A DNA stretch of 64,000 nt from Holophagales bacterium (GTDB lineage: Bacteria; Acidobacteriota; Thermoanaerobaculia; UBA5066), in contig JADKBZ010000002.1 in assembly GCA_016714815.1 (NCBI GenBank), positions 248,001 through 312,000 of the forward strand. The letters run 5' to 3'. The notes beneath the pieces are model-generated. The model was given only the letters and a program-made list of their open reading frames with translations. It was not told the origin of the DNA and ran no database searches. Both the position numbers and the translations under genes were made by a program. Shown one piece after another: positions 9,747-18,392 of the stretch. Position 1 is the stretch's first letter. Every line of letters starts with the position of its first letter.

Positions 9747-10550
9747 ATGAGAACGCCGATCGCCGCCGCCCTGACCCTCGCCCTCGCCGCCGCCCCCCCG
9801 GCCTACGCCGCGGCCCGGGGAGGGTTCGAGCTCTCCGTCCTCGTGGACGGCACGCCGCGCCCCGAGTTTCACAAGGGCGGAACCGTCTACGTCGAGGCGC
9901 TCAGAGGGCGCGAGTACGCGCTTCGCGTCACGAACCCTCTCGGGGTTCGCGTCGGCGTCGCGCTGGCCGTCGACGGCCTCAACACCGTGGACGCCTCTCA
10001 CCGCGACGCCGCTTCCGCGACGAAGTGGATCCTCGAGCCGTACCAGTCGATCGTCCTCGAAGGGTGGCAGGTCAACCTCTCCGACGCCCGCAGGTTCGTC
10101 TTCACCGGGGAGAGGGACTCCTACGGCGCCGCGCTCGGCCAGACCGAGAACCTCGGCGTCGTCGAGGCAGTCTTCTTCCGCGAGAAGGCCCGCCGGCCGA
10201 TACCGGTGATGCCGGATGGATGCGCCTCCCGGGACGCCACCGGGAGGCCTGCGAGCCAGGCCCCTGCTCCCGGCGCGAAGGCCGAGTCCGAGGGGGCGCG
10301 GAAGGAGAAATCGGCCGCTTCGTCGCTGGCGGACGACTACGCCGCGACCGGAATGGGCGACCGGACCCGCCACGACGTCACCCGCGTCGACCTCGACCTC
10401 GAGCGCTCCCCCGCCGCGCGCGTCCGGATCCGGTACGAGTTCCGTCCCCAGCTCGTGAAGCTCGGAGTCCTCCCCGGCGAGGACGACCGGCTCGCCCGGC
10501 GGGAGCGGTCCCGCGGCTTCGACCGCTTCTGCCCCGAGCCCGACCGCTGA
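9747..10550 (+). CDS. Secreted protein of unknown function
   Basis: 267 residues, not recognised. GGCGGAGGACAACG precedes the ATG, a good ribosome site. A Sec signal peptide ends near AYAAA (residues ~20-23). Residues ~25-145 form a compact conserved-looking domain (GGFELSVLVDGTPRPEFHKG, VYVEALRGREYALRVTNPLG, WILEPYQSIVLEGWQVN, RRFVFTGERDSYGAALGQTE), probably beta-rich. A low-complexity Ala/Lys/Glu linker (~165-195) and a short C-terminal beta domain follow. No catalytic residues are evident. Followed by a terminator, so probably a single-gene unit. Confidence 0.75.
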   Translation: MRTPIAAALTLALAAAPPAYAAARGGFELSVLVDGTPRPEFHKGGTVYVEALRGREYALRVTNPLGVRVGVALAVDGLNTVDASHRDAASATKWILEPYQSIVLEGWQVNLSDARRFVFTGERDSYGAALGQTENLGVVEAVFFREKARRPIPVMPDGCASRDATGRPASQAPAPGAKAESEGARKEKSAASSLADDYAATGMGDRTRHDVTRVDLDLERSPAARVRIRYEFRPQLVKLGVLPGEDDRLARRERSRGFDRFCPEPDR

Positions 10551-10577
10551 GACTCCCGTTCCCAGGCGCTCTCAGGC

Positions 10578-10614
10578 AGGCCCCGGAGCCGAGGCTCCGG
10601 GGCCTCCCCTATTT
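10578..10614 (+). terminator. Terminator hairpin between convergent genes
   Basis: AGGCCCCGGAGC (10578-10589), loop CGAG, GCTCCGGGGCCT (10594-10605): a perfect 12-bp stem followed by CCCCTATTTC on the + strand. It ends the gene at 9747 and partly abuts the stop of the PilZ gene on the other strand. Confidence 0.65.
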
Positions 10615-10932
10615 CAGGCTTCCGAGAAAACGGGAGTAGTCCTCGAAATAGCCACCCAGAGCGAGGCAGAAGCCGCTCCCTCCCAGCTCGTCCGCGAGCG
10701 CCAGAGGAACGCGCCGCACGCGGACGACGGTGCCGTGGCAATCGACCTTCTTCCCGTTCGGAAGGTGGAGGATCGTCCGGAGCTTCTCGCCGACCTTCGG
10801 CACGTACTGGCTGGAGATGGAGAGTCCCGTGTGGGATATGTCCCAGGTGAAGCCGGAGGCGGTCCTTCCTTCGACGAGAAGATCGACGAGGAGCCTCTTC
10901 TTCCACCTCGAAAACGTCCGCTTCTCGTTCAT
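10609..10932 (-). CDS. PilZ domain protein
   Basis: 107 residues comprising a single PilZ domain. An Arg-rich N-terminus (RTFSRWKKRL) supplies the R-x3-R-like element, and D-I-S-H-T-G-L-S-I matches the D/N-x-S-x-x-G motif that binds cyclic di-GMP. PilZ proteins act as c-di-GMP receptors in the cytoplasm. No partner domain is present, so it would act by protein-protein contact. No c-di-GMP cyclase lies nearby. Divergent from the sulfur-transport operon. Confidence 0.8.
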   Translation of the reverse strand: MNEKRTFSRWKKRLLVDLLVEGRTASGFTWDISHTGLSISSQYVPKVGEKLRTILHLPNGKKVDCHGTVVRVRRVPLALADELGGSGFCLALGGYFEDYSRFLGSLK

Positions 10933-11108
10933 CGTTCCTCCGACGAACCGAGCTCCTTCTGCTGCCTTCCTGGTCGAGCTTCCGGGAGAATACAGATTCC
11001 CCGGGACGCCGGAGCAGAAGTTCGCGGCCGCTGCCTGCCCCGCGATCGTCCCAACCGCCCCGCCTTCGTCCCGGCCGCCCCTCCTCCACGTTCCCCTCTC
11101 CCTTCTTC

Positions 11109-11158
11109 TTGACCCGCGAGATCCTCCTGAATATCCTATTACTCCCGTAGGAATACAT
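11109..11158 (+). promoter_or_regulatory. Promoter and operator of the Rrf2-sulfate transport operon
   Basis: TTGACC (11109-11114), a 17-base spacer and TATCCT (11132-11137) make a good sigma-70-type promoter. Overlapping the -10 and the ribosome site is an inverted repeat TCCTA-N9-TAGGA (11134-11152), suited to autoregulation by the Rrf2 protein encoded immediately downstream. AGGA at 11149-11152 is 6 bases from the CTG at 11159. Confidence 0.55.
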
Positions 11159-11623
11159 CTGAGAATCTCCCAGCGCGGCCTTTATGCCCTCAAGGCGCTC
11201 CTCCACCTCGCCCAGAGGTGGGACGGAGGGACCGTCCCGACTCACGAGATCGCCGAACACGAGGGGATTCCCGTGAAGTTCCTCGAGGCGATCCTCCTGG
11301 CCCTCAAGAACGCCCGCATCGTGAAGAGCCGGAGGGGCCGGGAAGGGGGCTACGAGCTTCGCCGCCCCCCCGCCGAGATCGTCGTCGGAGACGTCGTGAG
11401 ACTCCTCGACGGCCCGCTCGCCCCGTTCGGCGATGCCGCCGAGCTGACGCGCCTGGTGAGGACCGAGCCTCGCCACGCAGGCCTCTTCGAGCTCTTCCTC
11501 GACGTTCGCAACGCCGCCGCCGCCATCCTCGACAACACGACCCTGGCCGACCTCCTCGAGCGCGACCGGCGGATCCTCGTCGCGCGCCACGAGGAAGCCG
11601 ACGCCCCGCCGGAGACGAAGTGA
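11159..11623 (+). CDS. Rrf2-family transcriptional regulator (probable CTG start)
   Basis: 154 residues. The conserved Rrf2 opening (LRISQRGLYALKALLHLAQR) begins exactly at a CTG codon preceded by TAGGA, and no ATG, GTG or TTG in frame fits, so a CTG start is proposed. The winged-helix domain continues HEIAEHEGIPVKFLEAILLA and SRRGREGGYELRRPP. The C-terminal region lacks the three-Cys Fe-S cluster, as in the cysteine-metabolism (CymR-like) branch. Its stop overlaps the GTG of the sulfate-binding protein (GTGA), so it likely senses sulfur status and controls this operon (inference). Confidence 0.8.
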   Translation: MRISQRGLYALKALLHLAQRWDGGTVPTHEIAEHEGIPVKFLEAILLALKNARIVKSRRGREGGYELRRPPAEIVVGDVVRLLDGPLAPFGDAAELTRLVRTEPRHAGLFELFLDVRNAAAAILDNTTLADLLERDRRILVARHEEADAPPETK

Positions 11624-12669
11624 CCACTCGAAAGAAGAGCTTCTCGAGACCCGCCGGGGCCCTCGCCGCCACCGTCGCCACCGTCGCCACTCTCCTTTCC
11701 CTCCGCGCCGCGCCCGGAGCCGCCGCCGGCGAAGCGCGGCCGGTCGAGATCCTGAACGCCTCCTACGACCCGACGCGCGAGCTCTACCGGGACGTCAACG
11801 CCGCGTTCGCGAAGGAGTACCGGGAGCGGACCGGGAAGGACGTGACAATCCGGATGTCCCACGGCGGCTCGGGAAAGCAGGCCCGCGCCGTCCTCGACGG
11901 CCTCCAGGCCGACGTCGTGACGCTCGCCCTCGCCTACGACATCGACGCCCTCGCCGACCGCGGCCTCGTGAAGCCCGGCTGGCAGGCCCGCCTCCCGCAC
12001 AACTCCACGCCCTACACCTCGACGATCGTCTTCCTCGTCAGGCCCGGCAACCCGAAGAGGATCCTCGAATGGGCCGACCTCGCGCGCCCGGGAGTCTCCG
12101 TCGTCACTCCCAACCCGAAGACCTCCGGCGGCGCGCGATGGAACTACCTGGCGGCGTGGGGCTCGGTCCTGAAAGCCGGAAAAGGAGAGGCCGAGGCCCG
12201 CGCGCTCGTGGCCGGGCTCTTCCGCAACGTCGCCGTCCTCGACACCGGAGCCCGGGGCTCCACGACGACGTTCGTCCAGCGCGGCCTCGGCGACGTTCTC
12301 CTCGCGTGGGAAAACGAGGCGTACCTGGCTCTGGCGGAAACCGGGAAAGACCGCGTCGAGATCGTCGTCCCGAAAACGTCGATCCTCGCCGAGCCCCCTG
12401 TCGTCGTCGTCGATGCCGTCGTCGACCGGCGGGGAACCCGCGCCGTCGCCGAGGCCTATCTCCGCTTCCTCTACTCGCCCGAAGGCCAGCGGCTCGCGGC
12501 GAAGAACCACTACCGGCCGCGCTCGACCGAGGCGGCCGCGAAGGCGGGCCGCACCTTCGCCCCGGTCGCCACGTTCACCGTCGACGACCTCTTCGGCGGC
12601 TGGCGCGCCGCGCAGAAGAAGCACTTCGACGACGGAGGCCTCTTCGACGCGCTCTTCGTGAACCGTTGA
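11620..12669 (+). CDS. sbp: Sulfate/thiosulfate ABC transporter substrate-binding protein
   Basis: 349 residues from GTG 11620. A signal peptide spans residues ~1-35. The mature protein begins ILNASYDPTRELYRDVNAAF, the hallmark Sbp/CysP opening, and continues with SHGGSGKQARAVLDGLQADV (anion-binding loop), PKTSGGARWNYLAAWG and GDVLLAWENEAYLAL. It is the periplasmic binder for sulfate and/or thiosulfate. Sbp and CysP cannot be told apart with confidence here. Translationally coupled upstream to the regulator and downstream to cysT. Confidence 0.92.
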   Translation: MTTRKKSFSRPAGALAATVATVATLLSLRAAPGAAAGEARPVEILNASYDPTRELYRDVNAAFAKEYRERTGKDVTIRMSHGGSGKQARAVLDGLQADVVTLALAYDIDALADRGLVKPGWQARLPHNSTPYTSTIVFLVRPGNPKRILEWADLARPGVSVVTPNPKTSGGARWNYLAAWGSVLKAGKGEAEARALVAGLFRNVAVLDTGARGSTTTFVQRGLGDVLLAWENEAYLALAETGKDRVEIVVPKTSILAEPPVVVVDAVVDRRGTRAVAEAYLRFLYSPEGQRLAAKNHYRPRSTEAAAKAGRTFAPVATFTVDDLFGGWRAAQKKHFDDGGLFDALFVNR

Positions 12670-13496
12670 GAGCCGCCCGCGTCACCCCGTCGCTCCTCCC
12701 CGGCTTCGGACCGGCGCTCGGAGTGACGCTCCTCGGACTCTCCCTCGTCGTCCTCGCACCACTGGCTGCGCTGCTCGCGACCTCGCTGCGGGGCAGCCCC
12801 GCGGCGTTCCTCGCGGCCGTGACGACGCCACGCGTCGTGGCGGCGCTGAGGCTCTCCTTCCTCCTCTCTCTCGGCGCCGCAGCGTTCTCCGCTCTCCTTG
12901 GCCTCCTTCTGAGCTGGGTTCTCGTCAGGTACCGGTTCCCCGGCCGGCGCCTCCTCGACGCCCTCATCGACCTCCCCTTCGCCCTGCCGACCGCCGTCGC
13001 CGGCATCACGCTCACGACGCTCTACGCCCCGAACGGCTGGCTCGGCGCGCCGCTCGCCCGGCTCGGCGTCCCTGTCGCCTTCACGCCGCTCGGCATCGGC
13101 GTGGCGCTCGTCTTCCTCGGCCTCCCCTTCACCGTGAGGACTCTCCAGCCCGTCCTCGCGAGCCTCGACGCCGAGGTCGAGGACGCCGCCGCGAGCCTCG
13201 GGGCGGGCCGGTTCGAGGCGGTCCGGCGCGTCCTCTTCCCGGAGCTCCTCCCGCCGCTGCTCACCGGCGCGACGCTCGCCTTCGCCCGGGGCTTGGGCGA
13301 GTACGGCTCGGTCGTCTTCATCTCGGGGAACATGCCGATGAAGACCGAGATCGCCCCGCTCCTCGTCATGACGAAGCTCGAGCAGTACGACGTCGCGGGG
13401 GCCACGGCGCTGGCCACGATTCTCCTCGTCGCTTCCTTCGCGCTGCTCCTCCTCCTGAACCGGCTCGAGGCGTGGGCCGCGGGAGGAAGACGGTGA
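12666..13496 (+). CDS. cysT: Sulfate ABC transporter permease CysT
   Basis: 276 residues. A TTG start at 12666 overlaps the sbp stop (TTGA). About six membrane helices are predicted. The ABC permease EAA loop is visible as DAAASLGAGRFEAVRRVLFP, and family signatures include DLPFALPTAVAGITLTTLYA and GEYGSVVFISGNMPMKTEIA. It is the inner-membrane half-channel of the sulfate importer, pairing with CysW. The open frame upstream within sbp has no family match. Confidence 0.92.
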   Translation: MRAARVTPSLLPGFGPALGVTLLGLSLVVLAPLAALLATSLRGSPAAFLAAVTTPRVVAALRLSFLLSLGAAAFSALLGLLLSWVLVRYRFPGRRLLDALIDLPFALPTAVAGITLTTLYAPNGWLGAPLARLGVPVAFTPLGIGVALVFLGLPFTVRTLQPVLASLDAEVEDAAASLGAGRFEAVRRVLFPELLPPLLTGATLAFARGLGEYGSVVFISGNMPMKTEIAPLLVMTKLEQYDVAGATALATILLVASFALLLLLNRLEAWAAGGRR

Positions 13497-14320
13497 AAGC
13501 GCCCCGCTCGCGCGAGCCCCGCGCCGTACGTCTCCTCCTGATCGGCCTCGCGTTCGCGACGATCGCCCTCTTTCTCCTCGTCCCCCTCGCCGCCGTCTTC
13601 GTCGAGGCCTTCCGGAACGGGGCGGGGGCGTGGCTGTCGGCCGTCTCCGACCCCGACGCCCGCCACGCGGTGAAGCTGACGCTCCTCGTCGCGGCGATCG
13701 CCGTCCCCGTGAACGCCGTCTTCGGCCTCGCCGCCGGCTGGGCCCTCGGAAAGTTCCGCTTCCCGGGTCGCAGCCTCGTCCTGACGCTCATCGACCTGCC
13801 GTTCGCCGTCTCCCCCATCGTCGCCGGGCTCGTCTTCGTCCTCGCCTTCGGGAGGTCGAGCCCCCTCGGCGGATGGCTCACCCGGCACGGGATCGAGGTC
13901 GTCTTCGCGGTTCCGGGAATCGTCCTGGCGACCGTCTTCGTCACCTTCCCCTTCGTCGCGCGCGAGCTCGTCCCGCTCATGCAGTCGCAGGGCACCGACG
14001 AGGAGGAAGCGGCCCGCGTCCTGGGCGCCGGCTTCTTCACGACGTTCTTTCGCGTGACCCTCCCGAACGTGAAGTGGGCGCTCCTCTACGGCATCGTCCT
14101 CTGCACCGCGCGCGCCGTCGGCGAGTTCGGCGCCGTCTCGGTCGTCTCCGGCCACGTCCGGGGCGTGACGAACACTCTGCCTCTCCACGTCGAGGCGCTC
14201 TACAACGAATACGCGTTCCAGGGGGCGTTCGCGGCGGCGTCGCTCCTCACCCTCGTCGCGTTCGCCGCCATGCTGGCCAAGGCGTTCCTCTCCCGGCACG
14301 CCGGGGAGGAGGCTCCGTGA
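13493..14320 (+). CDS. cysW: Sulfate ABC transporter permease CysW
   Basis: 275 residues. GTG 13493 is preferred: it has GGGAGG 8 bases upstream and overlaps the cysT stop (GTGA). An in-frame GTG at 13472 lacks that support. Family motifs are DLPFAVSPIVAGLVFVLAFG, the EAA loop EEAARVLGAGFFTTFFRVTL, and GEFGAVSVVSGHVRGVTNTL. Second permease subunit of the importer. Confidence 0.92.
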   Translation: MKAPRSREPRAVRLLLIGLAFATIALFLLVPLAAVFVEAFRNGAGAWLSAVSDPDARHAVKLTLLVAAIAVPVNAVFGLAAGWALGKFRFPGRSLVLTLIDLPFAVSPIVAGLVFVLAFGRSSPLGGWLTRHGIEVVFAVPGIVLATVFVTFPFVARELVPLMQSQGTDEEEAARVLGAGFFTTFFRVTLPNVKWALLYGIVLCTARAVGEFGAVSVVSGHVRGVTNTLPLHVEALYNEYAFQGAFAAASLLTLVAFAAMLAKAFLSRHAGEEAP

Positions 14321-15387
14321 GCATCGAGGTCCGGTCCATCTCGAAGTCGTTCGGGAGCTTTCTCGCCCTCGACGACGTCTCGCTGCGCGTCGGCGACGGC
14401 GAGTTCGTCGCGCTGCTGGGCCCCTCGGGCTCCGGAAAGACGAGCCTGCTTAGGATCATCGCCGGGCTCGAGGAGCCCGATCGGGGCACCGTCCACTTCC
14501 ACGGCGAGGACGCCACCCAGCGCGACGCCCGCGAGCGCCGGGTCGGATTCGTCTTCCAGCACTACGCCCTCTTCCGGAGGATGTCGGTCTTCGAGAATGT
14601 GGCGTTCGGGCTTCGGGTGAAGTCGCGCGCGGAGAGGCCGCCGGAGAGCGAAGTGAAGCGGCGCGTCACCGAGCTGCTGAAGCTCGTCCAGCTCGACTGG
14701 CTCGGCGACCGCCTCCCCTCGGAGCTCTCCGGCGGGCAGCGGCAGCGGGTCGCCCTCGCACGCGCCCTCGCCGTCGAGCCGAAGGTCCTCCTCCTCGATG
14801 AGCCGTTCGGGTCGCTCGACGCCCGCGTGAGGCAGGAGCTGCGCCGCTGGCTTCGCAGGCTCCACGACGAGATCCACCTTACGAGCCTCTTCGTGACGCA
14901 CGATCAGGAGGAGGCGCTCGAGGTCGCCGACCGCGTCGTCCTCCTCGACCGCGGGAAGATCGTCCAGGACGGCACCCCTGAAGAGCTTTTCGAGAAGCCG
15001 GCCTCCCCCTTCGTCCTCGACTTCCTCGGCTCGGTGAACATCTTTCACGGCCGGGTCGCCAGCGGCCGCGCGCATCTCGGCCCGCTCTCCGTCGACTACC
15101 CCGAGCATCCCCAGGCCGAGTCCGCTCCCGCCTCCGGGTACGCGCGCTCCTGGGAGATCGACCTGGCGCGGGACGGCGGCGAAACCGGGGGGTTCCTCGC
15201 GACGGTCCGGCACGTCTCGGTGTCCGGCGCCGTCGTCCGCCTCGAGCTGACTCCCGACGACGGCGCGCCGCTCAAGGTCGAGATCTCGCGGGAGAGGTTC
15301 GAGGCGCTCGGGCCGGCGCCCGGGGAGCGGCTCCGGGTGACGCCGCGCAAGGTCCGGGTCTTCGTCGGGGAACCGGGCCGGGAGTAG
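14317..15387 (+). CDS. cysA: Sulfate ABC transporter ATP-binding protein
   Basis: 356 residues from GTG 14317, overlapping the cysW stop (GTGA). Walker A is GPSGSGKTS (residues ~35-43), the Q-loop is FVFQHYALF, the signature is LSGGQRQRVALARAL, Walker B is VLLLDEPFGSLD and the switch His is in VTHDQEEAL. A C-terminal TOBE-like regulatory domain (~240-356) is typical of CysA. It energises sulfate/thiosulfate uptake at the inner membrane. Confidence 0.94.
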   Translation: MSIEVRSISKSFGSFLALDDVSLRVGDGEFVALLGPSGSGKTSLLRIIAGLEEPDRGTVHFHGEDATQRDARERRVGFVFQHYALFRRMSVFENVAFGLRVKSRAERPPESEVKRRVTELLKLVQLDWLGDRLPSELSGGQRQRVALARALAVEPKVLLLDEPFGSLDARVRQELRRWLRRLHDEIHLTSLFVTHDQEEALEVADRVVLLDRGKIVQDGTPEELFEKPASPFVLDFLGSVNIFHGRVASGRAHLGPLSVDYPEHPQAESAPASGYARSWEIDLARDGGETGGFLATVRHVSVSGAVVRLELTPDDGAPLKVEISRERFEALGPAPGERLRVTPRKVRVFVGEPGRE

Positions 15388-15390
15388 GAC

Positions 15391-15942
15391 GTGAGGCTCG
15401 TCGCCGGCATCGCGGTCCTGGTCCTGGCCCTTCCTTCGGGAGCGCAGCCCGATTCGTCAACCGCTCTGCCGGCGACGATCCGGGAGCCCCGGATCGTCGT
15501 TCACAAGGCGCGGCGCGAGCTCCTCGTCTACTCGGGTTCCACCCTACTGAAGACGTACCGCGCCGCTCTCGGCGGCAACCCCGTCCCGCCGAAGACTCGG
15601 CAGGGGGACCGGGCGACGCCCGAGGGGCGTTACGTCATCTGCCGGAAGAACCCGCAGAGCCGGTTCGTCCTCTCCCTCGGTCTGAGCTACCCGAACGCGG
15701 CCGACGCGGAACGAGGCCTGGCGGCGGGGCTCATCACCCGCCCCGAGCACCGGCGCATCCTCGAGAGCGCCAGGACGGGAGCCTGCCCTCCCTGGAACAC
15801 GCCGCTCGGGGGCGAGATCTTCATCCACGGAAGCGGGTCGGCCAGCGACTGGACCCTGGGCTGCGTGGCGCTCGACGACGACGACATCCGCGAGCTCTTC
15901 CCGCGCATCCCAACGGGGACGCCCGTCGTCATCGAGCCGTGA
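15391..15942 (+). CDS. L,D-transpeptidase family (YkuD) protein
   Basis: 183 residues from a GTG 3 bases after cysA, so probably cotranscribed. A short signal peptide ends at SGAQ (~residue 19). The YkuD domain spans ~33-183, with the catalytic motif as IFIHGSGSASDWTLGCVAL: His and Cys of the H-x-G...S/T-x-G-C signature are both present. Such enzymes crosslink peptidoglycan or attach proteins to it in the periplasm. The link with sulfate uptake is positional only. Confidence 0.85.
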   Translation: MRLVAGIAVLVLALPSGAQPDSSTALPATIREPRIVVHKARRELLVYSGSTLLKTYRAALGGNPVPPKTRQGDRATPEGRYVICRKNPQSRFVLSLGLSYPNAADAERGLAAGLITRPEHRRILESARTGACPPWNTPLGGEIFIHGSGSASDWTLGCVALDDDDIRELFPRIPTGTPVVIEP

Positions 15943-15976
15943 CGACCGCCGCCAGGGGGACCGGCAACGAACGAGC

Positions 15977-16762
15977 TCACCCCGTCCGGTGGAGCGCCCC
16001 TTCGAGGGCCGTTCGGGCGTCGGTCCTCCCGTCGCGATACTTGACGATGATCGCCGCCGAGATGGAGAGGCCCCGCACGTGCGCCCAGGAGCCGGGGGCG
16101 GGACGGGAGCCCGGGACGACGACGGCCCCTTCCGGAACGGTGAGGGGCTTCGCTTCCCCCCCCCTCAGCTCGCGCTCGTTCACGAGGTCGTAGATCACGC
16201 TCGAGGCCGTGAGGATCACCCCGGCCGCGAGGACGGCCCGGGCGCGGACCCGAACCCCTTCGTAAAGCCCGACACCCCCGCCGACGAAAACGTCGTCCTC
16301 GATGACGACCGGAAGCGCTCCGACCGGCTCGAGCACGCCTCCGAGCTGCGCCGCGGCCGAGAGGTGGACCCTCTTCCCCACCTGCGCGCACGATCCGACG
16401 AGGGCGTGACTGTCGATCATCGACCCCTCGTCGACGTACGCCCCGACGTTCACGTAGGCCGGCGGCATGACGACGACACCTTTCGCGACGAAGGCGCCAC
16501 GACGGATCGCCGTCCCGCCCGGGACGACGCGGACGCCCGGCGGCAGGTCGCCGCGCGGCGGAAGCGTGTCGCGGTCGCGGAAGGCGAACGGGGAACCCGG
16601 GACGTCGACGTCGATGCCGAGCCGGAACGCGAGGAGGATCCCCTCCTTCACCTCCGGGTTGACCCGCCATCCGTCGCCGTCGGGCTCGGCGGCCCGCAGC
16701 TCTCCACGCTCGAGACGGTCGAGGAGCGCGAGGACCTCTTCCCGCGAGGGGCTGTCGATCAT
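15977..16762 (-). CDS. dapD: Tetrahydrodipicolinate N-succinyltransferase
   Basis: 261 residues, starting at ATG 16762, which follows a GAGGAACG ribosome site and overlaps the dapA stop. A helical N-terminal domain (~1-95) is followed by left-handed beta-helix hexapeptide repeats (GVVVMPPAYVNVGAYVDEGS, MIDSHALVGSCAQVGKRVHL, SAAAQLGGVLEP) and the C-terminal segment VVVPGSRPAPGS. It transfers succinyl from succinyl-CoA to tetrahydrodipicolinate in the succinylase branch to meso-diaminopimelate and lysine. Last gene of the asd-lysC-dapBAD operon. Confidence 0.93.
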   Translation of the reverse strand: MIDSPSREEVLALLDRLERGELRAAEPDGDGWRVNPEVKEGILLAFRLGIDVDVPGSPFAFRDRDTLPPRGDLPPGVRVVPGGTAIRRGAFVAKGVVVMPPAYVNVGAYVDEGSMIDSHALVGSCAQVGKRVHLSAAAQLGGVLEPVGALPVVIEDDVFVGGGVGLYEGVRVRARAVLAAGVILTASSVIYDLVNERELRGGEAKPLTVPEGAVVVPGSRPAPGSWAHVRGLSISAAIIVKYRDGRTDARTALEGALHRTG

Positions 16763-17709
16763 CGTTCCTCCTCGACCGGATTCCCCGCCTCGTCCAGGAG
16801 TCCCGCTTCCTTCATCGCCTCCTCCACGGTCTTGTGCTGCCCCTTCGACAGCGGCACGAGAGGGAGGCGAAGAACATCGTGGATGAGGCCGAGGCGGTGG
16901 AGCGCCCACTTCACGGGGATCGGATTCGACTCGCGGAAGTTCGCACGCATCAGCGGAAGGAGCTTCGCCTGGAGGCGCGCCGCCTCGTCGCGCTCACCCG
17001 TGAGCGCGGCCTCCACGAGCGCCACCAGGAGCGCGGGAGCTTCGTTCGAGACGACCGCGATCACGCCGTCGGCGCCGCACGCGATCATCGGGAGCGCGAG
17101 CAGGTCGTCTCCCGCCAGGACGGAGAAGCCCGCCGGGCGGTGCCGCAGGATCTCGCAGACCTGCTCGAGGCTCCCGGAGGCCTCCTTCACGGCGGTGATC
17201 CGCGGGTCTTCGGCGAGCGCCAGGACCGTCTCGGGAAGCATGTTCAGGCTCGTGCGGGACGGAACGTTGTAGAGGACGACGGGCAGGTGCCCCGCGTCGG
17301 CCACGGCGCGGAAGTGCTCGACGAGGCCTCGCGGCGTCGGCTTGTTGTAGTAGGGCGTCACGACGAGAAGGGCGTCGGCCCCCGCCTTCCGGCACCTTTC
17401 CGCGAGCTTTTGCGACTTGCGCGTATCGCTCGAGCCGCAGCCGGCCAGGACACGGATGGCGTGCCGCGCCCCGCGCGCCTCCTCGACCGTGATCGCGACG
17501 ACCCGCTCGTGCTCGTCCGGCTCGAGGGTCACCGCCTCGCCCGTCGTCCCGCACGGGACGACTCCCGCGACGCCTCCCGCGATCTGGCGCCTCACCAGCC
17601 TGCGAAGGGCCGGCTCGTCGAGCTCGCCCCTCTCGGTGAACGGAGTCACGAGCGCCGTGAAGACCCCCGTGAGGTGGATGCGGCTGGCCGCCGGTTCCGG
17701 CGTCTTCAT
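16759..17709 (-). CDS. dapA: 4-Hydroxy-tetrahydrodipicolinate synthase
   Basis: 316 residues from ATG 17709 (upstream AGGAGGACCCG). It has the TIM-barrel DapA signatures GVFTALVTPF, CGTTGEAVTLEPDEHERVV, catalytic Tyr in VTPYYNKPTPRGL, and the Schiff-base Lys in ITAVKEASGSLEQV. It condenses pyruvate with aspartate semialdehyde. Overlaps dapB by 4 bases and dapD by 4 bases, showing tight translational coupling. Confidence 0.95.
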   Translation of the reverse strand: MKTPEPAASRIHLTGVFTALVTPFTERGELDEPALRRLVRRQIAGGVAGVVPCGTTGEAVTLEPDEHERVVAITVEEARGARHAIRVLAGCGSSDTRKSQKLAERCRKAGADALLVVTPYYNKPTPRGLVEHFRAVADAGHLPVVLYNVPSRTSLNMLPETVLALAEDPRITAVKEASGSLEQVCEILRHRPAGFSVLAGDDLLALPMIACGADGVIAVVSNEAPALLVALVEAALTGERDEAARLQAKLLPLMRANFRESNPIPVKWALHRLGLIHDVLRLPLVPLSKGQHKTVEEAMKEAGLLDEAGNPVEEER

Positions 17710-18392
17710 CGGGTCCTCCTGTCGAGAAAGTCGTCGAACGTAACGGGTCCCGTGAGGCCCGACCTCACAAGCCACTCGGCCGCCTGGACGGCGCCGAGAG
17801 CGAAGATCGAACGGGAACGGGCGCGGTGGACGAGCTCGATCGACTCGTCGGGCCCCTCGAAGAGAAGGACGTGCTCCCCCGGCTGCCCGCCGTGGCGGAG
17901 GGAGACGATCGGGATCTCCTCGCCGGGCGTCCGGCCGACCCCGACGGAGTCGGCGATCGCCTTCGCCGTCCCCGACGGCGCGTCCTTCTTCGCCGAGTGG
18001 TGCCGCTCCACGATCGCCGGCTCGAACTCGGGGAAACGGGAGAGCGCCCCGCCGAGGACCATCGCGGCCCGGCGCAGGGCCGCGACGCCGATGGAGAAGT
18101 TCGGGGAGTGCAGGAACGGGACCTTCCGCTCCTCGGCCAGCTGCTTCATCGGCGCGGCGTCCCACCCCGTCGTACCGCAGACGACCGGCACGCGGTGCAT
18201 CAGGAGGGCCGCGACGGTCTTCGGCGCGGCCAGCGGCGTCGTGAACTCGAACGCCACGTCGACGACCTCCGGCTCGAGAGCCTCGAGGTCGTCACGCCGG
18301 CCGACCCGCGCGCGGACGCCGTGCCCCCGCTGGACGAGGACCGCCTCGATCGCCCGCCCCATCTTCCCGGGGCCCACGACGAGTGCCTTCAC
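17706..18392 (-). CDS. dapB: 4-Hydroxy-tetrahydrodipicolinate reductase
   Basis: 228 residues, on the short side for DapB (usually 240-270). The N-terminal Rossmann motif reads VVGPGKMGRAIEAVL. CGTTGW and the catalytic/substrate motif ERHHSAKKDAPSGTA are intact, and the C-terminus has the RSRSIFALGAV element. The shortening appears in the N-terminal domain, where the loop after the nucleotide-binding helix is trimmed. Uses NAD(P)H to reduce the DapA product. Confidence 0.93.
   Translation of the reverse strand: MKALVVGPGKMGRAIEAVLVQRGHGVRARVGRRDDLEALEPEVVDVAFEFTTPLAAPKTVAALLMHRVPVVCGTTGWDAAPMKQLAEERKVPFLHSPNFSIGVAALRRAAMVLGGALSRFPEFEPAIVERHHSAKKDAPSGTAKAIADSVGVGRTPGEEIPIVSLRHGGQPGEHVLLFEGPDESIELVHRARSRSIFALGAVQAAEWLVRSGLTGPVTFDDFLDRRTR

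Noticed and set aside
4457..10639. 2060-codon open frame on the + strand
   Set aside because: It runs through dctQM in the wrong frame and antisense through pta and ackA, which are certain; a composition artefact.
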